The translations under genes and the position numbers were made by a program. A DNA stretch of 64,000 bases. Origin: Oceanobacillus sp. HTM 045. GTDB taxonomy: Bacteria; Pseudomonadota; Alphaproteobacteria; Rhodobacterales; Rhodobacteraceae. This document shows, in pieces, positions 1-8,463 of this stretch (positions are counted from its first letter, which is position 1; each line of letters begins with the position of its first letter). The stretch is from NCBI GenBank assembly GCA_009733745.1, contig WNWL01000003.1, positions 62,001-126,000 of the forward strand, written 5' to 3'. A model generated the notes under the pieces. The model was not told where the DNA came from and ran no database searches. It saw only the letters and a program-made list of their open reading frames with translations.

Positions 1-10
1 AGGAAAGAAG

Positions 11-1033
11 ATGACGGAACGCTGGAAGACCCGGCCCGAAGGGGCCAACTGGGGCGAGTTCGGCCCGGACGACCAGGTCGGGCGGATGAACCTGATCACG
101 CCGGAGAAGCGCCGCAAGGCCGCCGCGGAGATCCGCGAGGGGCTCGCCTTCTGCCTCTCGATGCCGCTGGACTTCCCGGGCTCGAACAAGCTGACACCCT
201 ACCGTTTCCCGCCGCAGTTCCACCACGCGAAGCGCGGCGACGGGCACAATTACAATTACGAGCTCTCGGACGTGTGCGGATGTTTCTCCGACGTGATCTC
301 GGACGACGCGGTGACGCTCTACACCCAGTACTCGACCCAGTGGGACGCGCTCGGCCATGTCGGGCAGATGTTCGACGCCGATGGCGACGGGACTAGGGAG
401 AAGGTCTATTACAACGGCTACCGCGGCGGGGTGGAGATCGTCGGGCCCGACGACAGTTCCGAAGGCCCGCACGGCGCTTCCGCGCTCGGGATCGAGAACC
501 TCGCGCTGACCTGCGTGCAGGGCCGCGGCGTGCTGGTAGACTTGGAAAGCCAGTGCGGTGCCGAGCGGGTGCTGGTCGGCTACGACCTGATGATGCGCAC
601 GCTGGAAGCACAGGGCGCGGAGGTGGAGGAGGGCGACATGCTCTGCCTCCATACCGGCTTCGCGGAGCTGGTGCTCTCGATGAACAAGGACCCGGACGGC
701 GACGTGCTCGCCACCTCCTGCGCGGCGCTGGACGGGCGCGACGAGAAGCTGCTGCAATGGATCAGCGACAGCGGGATCGCGGCGATCTGCGCCGACAATT
801 TCGCGGTGGAGCACTACCCGGCGCGGGAAGGCACGGGCGACGAGTTCCCCGGCCTGCCGCTGCACAATCTCTGCCTCTTCAAGCTCGGCATCCATCTGGG
901 CGAGCTCTGGTATTTCGCCGAGCTGGCCCGCTGGCTGAAGGCGAACGGGCGGAGCCGGTTCTTCCTGACCGCCCCGCCGCTGCGGCTGCCGGGCTCGGTC
1001 GGCTCCCCGGCGACGCCGGTGGCGACGGTCTAG
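11..1033 (+). CDS. Cyclase family protein (putative metal-dependent hydrolase)
   Basis: A 340-residue protein of the 'putative cyclase' family (kynurenine formamidase-like fold). The segment YSTQWDALGHVG near residue 107 resembles the metal-binding HxGTHxD region, with Gln and Trp in place of the usual Thr-His, as seen in the larger members of the family. Other family blocks seen are ENLALTCVQGRGVLVDL and LCLHTGF. No signal peptide is visible, so it is cytoplasmic. The start has AGGAAAG about 5 bases upstream and lies at the very edge of the window, so any upstream partner is unseen. It precedes a tripartite tricarboxylate transporter and may process the imported acid; that link is an inference and the substrate is unknown. 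Confidence 0.85.
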   Translation: MTERWKTRPEGANWGEFGPDDQVGRMNLITPEKRRKAAAEIREGLAFCLSMPLDFPGSNKLTPYRFPPQFHHAKRGDGHNYNYELSDVCGCFSDVISDDAVTLYTQYSTQWDALGHVGQMFDADGDGTREKVYYNGYRGGVEIVGPDDSSEGPHGASALGIENLALTCVQGRGVLVDLESQCGAERVLVGYDLMMRTLEAQGAEVEEGDMLCLHTGFAELVLSMNKDPDGDVLATSCAALDGRDEKLLQWISDSGIAAICADNFAVEHYPAREGTGDEFPGLPLHNLCLFKLGIHLGELWYFAELARWLKANGRSRFFLTAPPLRLPGSVGSPATPVATV

Positions 1034-1117
1034 GCGCGATTTCGCGCCTGCAGCATTCCCGGGCCGGGAATCGGCCTCACCCTGACGGACGGTGATCCCC
1101 GCGCGGAGGCGCGGGGA
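1032..1117. repeat. Three successive perfect hairpins downstream of the cyclase gene
   Basis: Three inverted repeats follow one another: AGGCGCGA/TCGCGCCT (1032-1039 and 1042-1049, 2-base centre), ATTCCCG/CGGGAAT (1055-1061 and 1065-1071) and TCCCCGCGC/GCGCGGGGA (1096-1104 and 1109-1117, loop GGAG). The first begins inside the stop codon of the cyclase gene. None has a T-tract, so they are at best Rho-assisted or mRNA 3'-stabilising structures. Confidence 0.5.
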
Positions 1118-1372
1118 CGGCTGCTGCCGGCCGGCCGTGGAAACACGGCCCGACGCAACCCACGGCAGATATTAACCATTTGCCAGTCGCGCGCCCGCAG
1201 GGGTGCGACCCTTACATGGCTGTACGGGGCATGACCGCTCATGCAGCAGGCGCATTATTACGGCGCGCTCAAATGCATTGGACTGCATGGACGGAACCGG
1301 GTTTCACTTTCCCCAGAACGGTCGTCAAGAGGGCAGGTCGGCCGGCACCAGCAACAATGTCCGGAGGTTTCC
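1118..1372 (+). promoter_or_regulatory. Leader region of the tctCBA operon
   Basis: No credible gene lies here. The stretch holds the less GC-rich segment ATTAACCATTTGCCAG (about 1170-1185), the shared putative operator at 1270-1283, and the Shine-Dalgarno GGAGG about 7 bases before the tctC start. A promoter is probable but its -35 and -10 elements cannot be assigned with confidence. Confidence 0.4.
1270..1283. promoter_or_regulatory. Putative LysR operator, copy 1 (CAAATGCATTGGAC)
   Basis: The 14 bases CAAATGCATTGGAC are identical to those at 5258-5271, which lie between the divergent lysR and pxpA genes. Here the element is followed by TGCAT, forming ATGCA-6 bases-TGCAT, a dyad of the kind LysR proteins recognise. 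It sits about 90 bases before the tctC start. Confidence 0.45.
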
Positions 1373-2311
1373 ATGACTCTTTCCTGCACCCGTTTCGGGC
1401 TCGGCAGCGCCATCCTCGCCGTGGCCCTGGCCTGCGGCCCGGCCCATGCCGAGTTCCCCGAGAAGGAGGTCACGATCACCGTCGGCTTCGGCCCCGGCGG
1501 CGGCGTCGACTCCATCACCCGCGCCGCGGCCGATGCGCTCTCGGCGGCGCTCGGACAGTCGATCGTGGTCGAGAACCAGCCGGGCGCCGGCGGCGCGCTG
1601 GCGCTGACCGCGCTCAAGGCCAAGGCGGCGGACGGCTACTCGCTCGCCGCGGCGATCTCGACCACCGTCTCGTTCGACCCGCACACCCAGACGCTGGGCT
1701 ACGCGCTTGACGATTTCGAGTACATCGCCGCCTTCGGCGTGTTCCCCGAGGCGCTGGTCGCGCTGCCGTCGCGCGGCTGGGAAACCTTCGCCGACGTCGT
1801 CGCCGCCGCGAAGGACGCGCCCGACGGGCTGACCTATGCCTCCACCACCTCGCTCGACCGCGTGGTGATGGCCTCCATCGCCGAGAAGGAAGGCGTGACG
1901 ATCAAGCCGGTGCCGACGAAGGGCGGCGCGGAGGCCGTGGCTCAGACGTTGGGCGGGCACGTGGACTTCGCCTATTCCTCCGGCACCTACTACGCGCAGG
2001 CGGCGGCGGGCGAGCTGACCGTGCTCGCGGGCCTCGGCAAGGAGCCGGTTCCGGGCTTCGAGGACAAGCCGACGCTGGAATCGCTCGGCTACGACATCTC
2101 GAGCGTGAACATGGTGATCTACGTCGCCCCGGCGGGCATCTCCGATGAGGCCAAGGCCGCGCTGGTCGCCGCCTTCGAGGCCGCCTCGACCTCGGAGCCG
2201 GTGCTGGAGCTGCTGGCGACGCGGAACATGGGCAGCTTCACCCTGACCGGTGACGAGTTCGACGCGCTGATCCGCGATCAGAGCGCCAAGTTCGAAGCGG
2301 CGGTCAAGTAA
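1373..2311 (+). CDS. Tripartite tricarboxylate transporter substrate-binding protein (TctC family)
   Basis: A 312-residue periplasmic solute receptor of the TctC/Bug family. It has a clear Sec signal peptide ending CGPAHA before EFPEKEV, then the family's early block VTITVGFGPGGGVD and the QPGAGGALA ligand loop. The longer open frame from 1241 is rejected because the signal peptide would be buried; the ATG at 1373 has GGAGG 7 bases upstream. It is the first gene of tctC-tctB-tctA. Bug receptors bind carboxylated ligands; the neighbouring otn genes suggest a sugar acid such as a tetronate, which is an inference. Confidence 0.9.
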   Translation: MTLSCTRFGLGSAILAVALACGPAHAEFPEKEVTITVGFGPGGGVDSITRAAADALSAALGQSIVVENQPGAGGALALTALKAKAADGYSLAAAISTTVSFDPHTQTLGYALDDFEYIAAFGVFPEALVALPSRGWETFADVVAAAKDAPDGLTYASTTSLDRVVMASIAEKEGVTIKPVPTKGGAEAVAQTLGGHVDFAYSSGTYYAQAAAGELTVLAGLGKEPVPGFEDKPTLESLGYDISSVNMVIYVAPAGISDEAKAALVAAFEAASTSEPVLELLATRNMGSFTLTGDEFDALIRDQSAKFEAAVK

Positions 2312-2318
2312 GCGGCGC

Positions 2319-2789
2319 ATGGCCAACGAGCCTGACCGCCAGCCGGCGCCGCGCGCAACGCTGTTGCGCGCGGCAATCGAGTTCGCGATCGTCGGCGGGG
2401 GCGCGCTGTTCATGGCGCTCTACCTGATCCCCGCCCAGACCGTTCCAAGCGACAATTTCGGCCTCTCGCCGCGCATGGTCCCGACGGTCTGCGCCGCGGT
2501 CATCGGAGGGGTCGCCCTCCTCAACCTTCTCGGCGCGCTGATCGCGCCAAGCACGCATGACCAGGCGGTGCCGCGACGGAGTGCATCGGGCCTCCTGACC
2601 GTGCTCGCGCTGCTCGCGGCGACGGCCATCGGCATCGCGGTGATCCACTATGCCGGGCTGACGGCGGGGGGCACGGTGCTGGTCCTGCTGGCGAGCCTTG
2701 CCCTGGGCGAGTTCCGGCCGCTGATGCTCGGGGCGATGGGCGGCGGCGCCTTCGCCCTGCTGATGGCCGTGGACTGGATAGGGCTCTGA
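2319..2789 (+). CDS. Tripartite tricarboxylate transporter small membrane subunit (TctB family)
   Basis: A 156-residue membrane protein with about four hydrophobic segments: FAIVGGGALFMALYLI near 28, a second near 50-70, LLTVLALLAATAIGIAVI near 92, and a long C-terminal pair. It fits the small, poorly conserved TctB subunit in length and topology. It starts 7 bases after tctC and ends 2 bases before tctA, so the three genes are one transcriptional unit. The family is assigned mainly from position and topology. Confidence 0.85.
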   Translation: MANEPDRQPAPRATLLRAAIEFAIVGGGALFMALYLIPAQTVPSDNFGLSPRMVPTVCAAVIGGVALLNLLGALIAPSTHDQAVPRRSASGLLTVLALLAATAIGIAVIHYAGLTAGGTVLVLLASLALGEFRPLMLGAMGGGAFALLMAVDWIGL

Positions 2790-2791
2790 GC

Positions 2792-4306
2792 ATGGAAAAC
2801 CTCCTGCTCGCCGCGGGCGACGCCTTCTCGCCGGGGGCGCTTCTCGCCGTGGTCGGCGGCATCCTCCTCGGCTACGCGGTCGGGGTGCTGCCCGGCCTGA
2901 GCCGGCCCGCCGCCCTGGCGGTCGCGGTGCCGCTGACCTACTCGATGACGCCAATCGGCGCGATCGCCTTCCTCGTCGGCGTCACCAAGGCGAGTGCGGC
3001 GGGAGGCGCGACCGGGGCGATCCTGCTCAACACGCCGGGCGAGCCCAGCTCCGCCGCGACATGCTTCGATGGCTACCCGCTGGCGCGGAAGGGCGAAGCG
3101 ACGCGGGCGCTGAAGATGGCGCTGTTCGCCTCGGTCTTCGGCGACATCGTCGCGACCGTGGTTTTGATCGGCCTCGCCGCGCCGCTGGCGACGGTGGCGC
3201 TGAAGATGGGACCGGTCGAGATGACCGCGGTGATGATCTTCGCGCTGACCTTCATCGCCGCGCTCTCGGGCGCGTCGCTCAGCCGGGGGGTGATCTCGGG
3301 GGTGCTCGGCCTCCTGTTCGCGACCGTCGGGCTGGACGCGGAGAGCGCCACGCCGCGGCTCACCTTCGGGATGATCGAGCTGTTCGACGGCATCCCGCTG
3401 ATCGCCGCGACGGTGGGGATGCTGGCCTTCACCGAGATGCTGGTGCAAGCGCAGCGGCTGGCGCAGGGCCATGACGACGCGGCGTCGCTGAACGACAGCT
3501 CGCGCGAGAAGGACAAGACGATCCGCTGGTCGGACATCCGCCGCGTCTTTCCGACCACGGTGCGCTCCACCGGCATCGGCATCGGAGCGGGGATCATGCC
3601 GGGGCTGGGGCCGACCATCGGGGCGTTCCTCTCCTACGCCATCGCCAAGCGCCTCGCGGGGCCGCGCGACATGTTCGGCAAGGGCGACCTCAAGGGCGTC
3701 GCGGCGACGGAAGCGGCGGACAACGCGGTGCTGCCAGCGAGCCTGATCCCGCTCTTCGCCATCGGGCTGCCCGGCAGCGTCTCCGCCGCGATCCTCGTCT
3801 CGGCTTTCATGCTGCACGGGGTGGTGCCGGGACCGCTGGTGTTCGAGCAGCACCCGCGGCTGATCACCGGGATCTTCCTATCGATGATCGTTGCGAGCCT
3901 CGTGATGCTCGCGGTCGGGCGGGTCGGGCTGACCTTTTTCGCCCGGATCACGCGGGTGCCGCCGCGGGTGATCATCCCCTTCGTGCTGCTCTTCTGCGTC
4001 GTCGGCGCATACCTGGAGAGCGACATCGTCTTCTCCGCCGTGGTGATGGTGCTGCTCGGCACGCTCGGCTTCGCGATGCAGCGCTACGGCTACTCGGTAG
4101 TGACCTTCCTGATCGGCTTCGTGGTCGGGCCGCTGTTCGAGCTGTCGTTGCGGCAGGCGCTGATCGTGACGAACCACGACGTCTCGCGGGTTTTCGAGCA
4201 CCCGATCGCGGTCGGCTTCCTCGCCGCGGCGGCAGTGGCGGCGGTGGTCTTCACGCTGCGCCGGGACAAGCCCGCCACGGAGCCGTCAGGCGAGGACGGC
4301 GGCTGA
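2792..4306 (+). CDS. Tripartite tricarboxylate transporter large permease (TctA family)
   Basis: A 504-residue inner-membrane permease with about 11-12 membrane spans. Both TctA signatures are present: GYAVGVLPGLSRPAALAVA near residue 30 and its internal repeat GAGIMPGLGPTIGAFLSYA near 267. The SAAILVSAFMLHGVVPGP block near 331 is also typical. This subunit forms the cation-coupled channel served by TctC. Its last 21 bases overlap the 3' end of the convergent lysR gene, leaving no room for a terminator between them. Confidence 0.93.
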   Translation: MENLLLAAGDAFSPGALLAVVGGILLGYAVGVLPGLSRPAALAVAVPLTYSMTPIGAIAFLVGVTKASAAGGATGAILLNTPGEPSSAATCFDGYPLARKGEATRALKMALFASVFGDIVATVVLIGLAAPLATVALKMGPVEMTAVMIFALTFIAALSGASLSRGVISGVLGLLFATVGLDAESATPRLTFGMIELFDGIPLIAATVGMLAFTEMLVQAQRLAQGHDDAASLNDSSREKDKTIRWSDIRRVFPTTVRSTGIGIGAGIMPGLGPTIGAFLSYAIAKRLAGPRDMFGKGDLKGVAATEAADNAVLPASLIPLFAIGLPGSVSAAILVSAFMLHGVVPGPLVFEQHPRLITGIFLSMIVASLVMLAVGRVGLTFFARITRVPPRVIIPFVLLFCVVGAYLESDIVFSAVVMVLLGTLGFAMQRYGYSVVTFLIGFVVGPLFELSLRQALIVTNHDVSRVFEHPIAVGFLAAAAVAAVVFTLRRDKPATEPSGEDGG

Positions 4307-5212
4307 TTCCCGTGCATCCCTCGCGGCGCGGGCACGGCAATGCTCGGCAAGCAGGTCGATGAAAGCCGTCAGGCTGGCCGGGCGGTAGCGGCTCGGGTTC
4401 CAGACCGCCGAGACCTGCGCATGGGTGCGGCAGAGATCGGAGCGGATCGGGACGGCATTGTTCAGCTCGTTGGTGTTGCGCGCCGAGGACGAGACGATCG
4501 CCACCCCGTGCCCGTCGCGCGCCAGCGCGCAGACGGTGTGCGTGCTGTCGCTCTCCAGCAGCACCTTGGGACGCACCTTGTGTGCGGCGCAGGCCTGGTC
4601 GAACAGGTGCCGCGTCAGGAACCCGCGGCGCATCACAAGCAGGTTGTCGTTCGCCAGATCGGCGATGGTGACGGTGGGCGAGGTGCAGGGATGGCCGGGC
4701 GGCAGGATCGCCTGGAGCTGGGCCGAGAAGAGATGCTGCCCGACCATCTTGGCGTTGACCCCGAGCCAAGCGACCGAGAGGTGGACCGCGCCGTGCTCGA
4801 CCATCTCCACCAGCTCGTCGTTGTGCCCTTCCGAGACGATCAGGTCGACGCGCGGGTGGATCTGGCGGAAGGCGGCCATCACCGGCGAAAGCAGCCAAGC
4901 GATGGTCTGCGGCGAGGCCGCAACGCGCAGGAGGCCGCTGTGGCCGCGCTCCAGCCCGTAGGCGTGGTTGACCAGCGCCTGCGCCCGGTCGAGCAGGTCG
5001 GAGGCCTGGAGGAGCAGGTCCTCCCCCTCCGCGGTCAGGATCAGCCGCTTGCCGATGCGCTCGAAGAGCTGAACCCCGAGCTTGCGCTCCAGCGCCTGGA
5101 TCTGCCGCGAGAGGGCCGGCTGGCTGATGTTCATCACCCGCGCGGCGGCCGAGACATTCCGCCTCTCGGCGACGGCGACGAAGTTCCTGAGTTCCCGCAA
5201 TTCGAACATGCG
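4286..5212 (-). CDS. LysR family transcriptional regulator
   Basis: A 308-residue LysR regulator. The winged helix-turn-helix is at the N-terminus (LRELRNFVAVAERRNVSAAA ... ISQPALSRQIQALERKLG), followed by a periplasmic-binding-like effector domain. Two in-frame ATGs exist, at 5230 and 5212; the second has AAGAAAGG at proper spacing and gives the usual short MFELREL N-terminus, so it is preferred. It is divergent from pxpA and convergent with tctA. A 14-base element in the divergent spacer recurs before tctC, so it probably controls both transcription units. Confidence 0.92.
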   Translation of the reverse strand, partial: RMFELRELRNFVAVAERRNVSAAARVMNISQPALSRQIQALERKLGVQLFERIGKRLILTAEGEDLLLQASDLLDRAQALVNHAYGLERGHSGLLRVAASPQTIAWLLSPVMAAFRQIHPRVDLIVSEGHNDELVEMVEHGAVHLSVAWLGVNAKMVGQHLFSAQLQAILPPGHPCTSPTVTIADLANDNLLVMRRGFLTRHLFDQACAAHKVRPKVLLESDSTHTVCALARDGHGVAIVSSSARNTNELNNAVPIRSDLCRTHAQVSAVWNPSRYRPASLTAFIDLLAEHCRARAARDARESAAVLA

Positions 5213-5257
5213 CGCCCGCCTTTCTTTCATGCGCCGGGATCATGAAACAGCAAAGCG

Positions 5258-5271
5258 CAAATGCATTGGAC
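5258..5271. promoter_or_regulatory. Putative LysR operator, copy 2 (CAAATGCATTGGAC)
   Basis: Identical over 14 bases to 1270-1283. It lies in the spacer between the divergent lysR (start 5212) and pxpA (start 5324), the classical place for a LysR autoregulatory and activation site. An ATG inside the element opens a longer frame into pxpA, but that start lacks a Shine-Dalgarno sequence. Confidence 0.5.
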
Positions 5272-5323
5272 ACACAAGCGGCGCCCCAACATCCTGACCG
5301 CGGACATCAAGGGAAACGCCAAT

Positions 5324-6100
5324 ATGAAAGTCTGTCTGAACGCCGACATGGGCGAGAGTTTCGGCCGCTACAGCATCGGCGCGGATGCCGAGCTTATGCC
5401 CCTCGTGACGGCCGCGAACATCGCCTGCGGCATGCACGCGGGCGATCCGTCGGTGATGACGACGACCATCGGTCTTGCACTGCAGCACGGCACGGGGATC
5501 GGCGCGCATCCGGGCTTCAACGACATCTGGGGCTTCGGGCGGCGGCAGATCGCGATGGAGCCGCGCGACATCGAGTATCTCGTCACCTACCAGATCGGCG
5601 CACTGCGGGCGCTGGCCGAGAGCCAGGGCGCGCGGATCGTCCACGTCAAGCCGCACGGGGCGCTGAACAACATCGCTCACAGTGACGCTGACGTTGCCGG
5701 CGCGGTCGCGCGCGGAGTGCGCGCGGCGGACCGGGACCTGGTGCTGTTCGCCAACTGCCTCTCGGAGATGACCCGCACGGGCGAGGCGGCGGGGCTGCGC
5801 GTGGCGCACGAGGCTTATGTTGACAGGCTATATGACGAAAGCGGCAAGATGCTCTCGCGCCGCCTTCCGAACGCGGTGATCCGCGAAGCGGACGTTGCGG
5901 CGGAGCACGTGCTGCGGATGGTGACGGAACAGGCGATCACGACCGTCGGCGGGACGAAGCTGCCGACGCCAATAGACACGCTCTGCATCCACGGCGACGA
6001 GCCGACGGCGGTGTCGCTGGCGGTTGCCTCCCGCGAGGCGCTGACCGCGGCGGGGGTGGAGATCGTGCCGGTGCTGGACCGGCTGGCCGAGGCCGCCTGA
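5324..6100 (+). CDS. PxpA/LamB-YcsF family protein (5-oxoprolinase subunit A-like)
   Basis: A 258-residue LamB/YcsF protein. The N-terminal block LNADMGESFGRY, then NIACGMHAGDPSVM, IGAHPGFND and HVKPHGALNN are the family's conserved metal/substrate motifs. PxpA works with PxpB and PxpC in ATP-dependent opening of 5-oxoproline, but no pxpB or pxpC is adjacent, so that role is uncertain. The start at 5324 is supported by AAGGGA upstream and by the canonical MKVCLNADMGES N-terminus; a start at 5261 would lie within the shared operator. It probably opens the operon leading to ltnD and the otn genes. Confidence 0.88.
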   Translation: MKVCLNADMGESFGRYSIGADAELMPLVTAANIACGMHAGDPSVMTTTIGLALQHGTGIGAHPGFNDIWGFGRRQIAMEPRDIEYLVTYQIGALRALAESQGARIVHVKPHGALNNIAHSDADVAGAVARGVRAADRDLVLFANCLSEMTRTGEAAGLRVAHEAYVDRLYDESGKMLSRRLPNAVIREADVAAEHVLRMVTEQAITTVGGTKLPTPIDTLCIHGDEPTAVSLAVASREALTAAGVEIVPVLDRLAEAA

Positions 6101-6194
6101 CCGGCCCGCCCCTGCGCAACACCGTCGACCCGGCCGCGACAAGGCACTAACCTCCGGGCAACACCGGTAACCGGGATGCAGGAGGGAGCGCGCC

Positions 6195-7097
6195 GTGTCG
6201 ACCACCCAGAAGATCGCCGTCGTCGGGCTCGGCTCGATGGGCTACGGCATGGCGCAATCGGTGCTCCGCGCCGGGCACGAGACCTTCGGCTACGACATCA
6301 ACCCGGAGACGACAGCGCGTTTCCGGGCCGAGGGCGGCGGCGCGTCGAACCTGGCCGACGTGGCCGGCGCGCTCGAAGCGGTCGCCATCGTGGTGCTGAA
6401 CGCGCAGCAGACGGAGGACGTGCTCTTCGGCGCGTCCGGCGTGGTGCCGATGCTGAAGAACGGCGCCGTGGTCATGGCCTGCGCGACCGTGCCGCCGGAC
6501 TTCGCCCGGGAGATGGAGGCGCGCTGCACCGCGCGCGGCGTGCACTATCTCGACGCGCCGATCTCGGGCGGTTCGGTCAAGGCGGCGGAAGGCGCGCTCT
6601 CGGTGATGGCGGCGGGCAAGCCGGAAGCCTTCGCCGCCGCCCGACCGCTGCTCGACGCGACCGCGCAGACCGTGTTCGAGCTGGGCGACGCGGCGGGCGC
6701 TGGCTCGGCCATGAAGGCGGTGAACCAGCTTCTCGCCGGCGTGCATATCGCGGCAATGGCGGAGGCGCTGACCTTCGGGATGACGCAGGGCGTCAGCCCG
6801 GAGAAGTTTCTCGAGGTGATCTCGAAATGTGCCGGCACGAGCTGGATGCTGGAGAACCGTGCGCCTCATATCGTGGATGGCGACTACACGCCGCGCAGCT
6901 CGGTGAACATCTGGCCGAAGGACCTCGGCATCGTGCTCGACATCGCCCGATCGGCGAAGTTCAGCGCGCCGATCACCGCAGCGGCGTTGCAGCAGTTCCT
7001 CGCCGCCGCGGGCCAGGGGCTCGGCCACGAGGACGACGCCGCGGTCGCCAAGGTCTATGCCCGGAACTGCGGGCTGAAGCTGCCGGGCGAGGCGTGA
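6195..7097 (+). CDS. ltnD: L-threonate dehydrogenase-like (3-hydroxyisobutyrate dehydrogenase family)
   Basis: A 300-residue beta-hydroxyacid dehydrogenase with GTG start and GGAGGGA before it. The N-terminal Rossmann motif is VVGLGSMGYGMA, the substrate loop DAPISGGSVKAAEG is at about 118-131, and the catalytic-Lys helix AMKAVNQLLAG is near 173. In the known otn pathway LtnD oxidises L-threonate to 2-oxo-tetronate. The specific name rests on the immediate downstream otnK-otnC-otnI; by sequence alone it could be another family member. Confidence 0.85.
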   Translation: MSTTQKIAVVGLGSMGYGMAQSVLRAGHETFGYDINPETTARFRAEGGGASNLADVAGALEAVAIVVLNAQQTEDVLFGASGVVPMLKNGAVVMACATVPPDFAREMEARCTARGVHYLDAPISGGSVKAAEGALSVMAAGKPEAFAAARPLLDATAQTVFELGDAAGAGSAMKAVNQLLAGVHIAAMAEALTFGMTQGVSPEKFLEVISKCAGTSWMLENRAPHIVDGDYTPRSSVNIWPKDLGIVLDIARSAKFSAPITAAALQQFLAAAGQGLGHEDDAAVAKVYARNCGLKLPGEA

Positions 7098-7191
7098 TCC
7101 GCGGGTGACAGCGCCCGGTTTTCCTGCCCGTGCAGAGGGTGCTAGACGTGGCACCCCGTACCCGCTTCCCGCCGCCTGAGGAGACCGCCGC

Positions 7192-8463
7192 ATGACGACC
7201 GTTCTGGGCTGCATCGCCGACGATTTCACCGGCGCGACCGACCTTGCCGGGCTGCTGGCGCGCTCCGGCGTGCAGGTCTCGCTCCGGATCGGCGTGCCGG
7301 ATGGGCCGCCGGACGATACCAAGCCCTTCGAGGTGATCGCGCTGAAGAGCCGGACGGCGCCGGTCTACGAGGCGGTGGAAGATGCGCGCGCCGCCCTCCG
7401 CTGGCTGCGCGATGCCGGGGCCGCTCGGTACTTCTGGAAATACTGCTCGACCTTCGACTCGACGGCAGAGGGCAATATCGGCCCGGTGGCCGAGGCGCTG
7501 ATGGCCAATCTCGGCGCGGAGCAGACGATCTATTGTCCGGCTTTCCCGGAGAACGGACGATCGATCTTCATGGGCAACCTGTTCGTCGGCCGCCAGCTGC
7601 TGGCGGAAAGCCCGATGAAGGACCACCCGCTGACGCCGATGCGGGACTCGAACCTGATGCGCCTTCTGGAGCCGCAGGTGACGCGCCCGGTCGGGCTCGC
7701 CGACCGGCTGACAGTGGCGCGGGGCGCCGGGGCGCTGAAGGCGGAGTTGGACCGCCTGAAGGCGGATGGCGTGGCGCATGTGGTCGTGGACGCGGTCGCC
7801 AACGACGACCTCGAGATCATCGCCGAGGCCTGCCGCGACATGGTGCTGATGACCGGGGGCAGCGCGGTCGCGATGCCGCTGCCGGGGCTCTACCTCGCCG
7901 ACGGCACACTGGCGGCGGACGCGCCGAAGGCGGAGGCACCGAGGCTCGCGCCGGAGACCATCGTGCTCTCGGGCAGTTGCTCGGCGATGACCAACAAGCA
8001 GGTGGCCGCCTATCTCGCGACCGGCGCGCAGGGGTATCGCCTCGACCCGGCGGAACTGGCGGAGCACGGCCCGCAGGCGGCGCTCGACTGGCTCGCCGGG
8101 CAGGATCTCGCCGCCGCGCCGCTGGTCTACGCGACCGCGGACCCGGCCAGCGTCAAGGCCGCGCAGGAGCGGCTGGGGCGCGACAGGGCGGGCGAGATCG
8201 TCGAGCAGGCGCTCGCCGCCTGCGCGGTCGCGGCGCGTGACCGGGGCGCGCGGCGCTTCATCGTGGCGGGCGGCGAGACCTCCGGCGCGGTGACGAAGGC
8301 GCTCGGCGTCGCCCGGCTCGACATCGGCGCAGAGATCGCGCCGGGCGTGCCGTGGACTTTCTGCGAAAGCGGCGGGCACCGCATCGCGCTGACGCTCAAG
8401 TCCGGCAATTTCGGCGCGGAAGGCTTCTTCACCGACGCGCAGGAAAAGCTGGGGGCGGCATGA
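7192..8463 (+). CDS. otnK: 3-oxo-tetronate kinase (DUF1537 family)
   Basis: A 423-residue four-carbon acid sugar kinase. The N-terminal motif CIADDFTGATDLAGLL with the ADDxTG signature binds substrate; the C-terminal nucleotide-binding part shows VLSGSCSAMTNKQ and the glycine-rich FIVAGGETSGAV. It phosphorylates 3-oxo-tetronate at C4 in D-erythronate/L-threonate breakdown. GAGGAG lies 8 bases before the ATG. Its stop overlaps the otnC start as ATGA, indicating translational coupling. Confidence 0.93.
   Translation: MTTVLGCIADDFTGATDLAGLLARSGVQVSLRIGVPDGPPDDTKPFEVIALKSRTAPVYEAVEDARAALRWLRDAGAARYFWKYCSTFDSTAEGNIGPVAEALMANLGAEQTIYCPAFPENGRSIFMGNLFVGRQLLAESPMKDHPLTPMRDSNLMRLLEPQVTRPVGLADRLTVARGAGALKAELDRLKADGVAHVVVDAVANDDLEIIAEACRDMVLMTGGSAVAMPLPGLYLADGTLAADAPKAEAPRLAPETIVLSGSCSAMTNKQVAAYLATGAQGYRLDPAELAEHGPQAALDWLAGQDLAAAPLVYATADPASVKAAQERLGRDRAGEIVEQALAACAVAARDRGARRFIVAGGETSGAVTKALGVARLDIGAEIAPGVPWTFCESGGHRIALTLKSGNFGAEGFFTDAQEKLGAA

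Noticed and set aside
5324-6100. Calling the PxpA protein a complete 5-oxoprolinase system
   Set aside because: No PxpB or PxpC (KipI/KipA-like) gene is present nearby, so only subunit-A similarity is supported.
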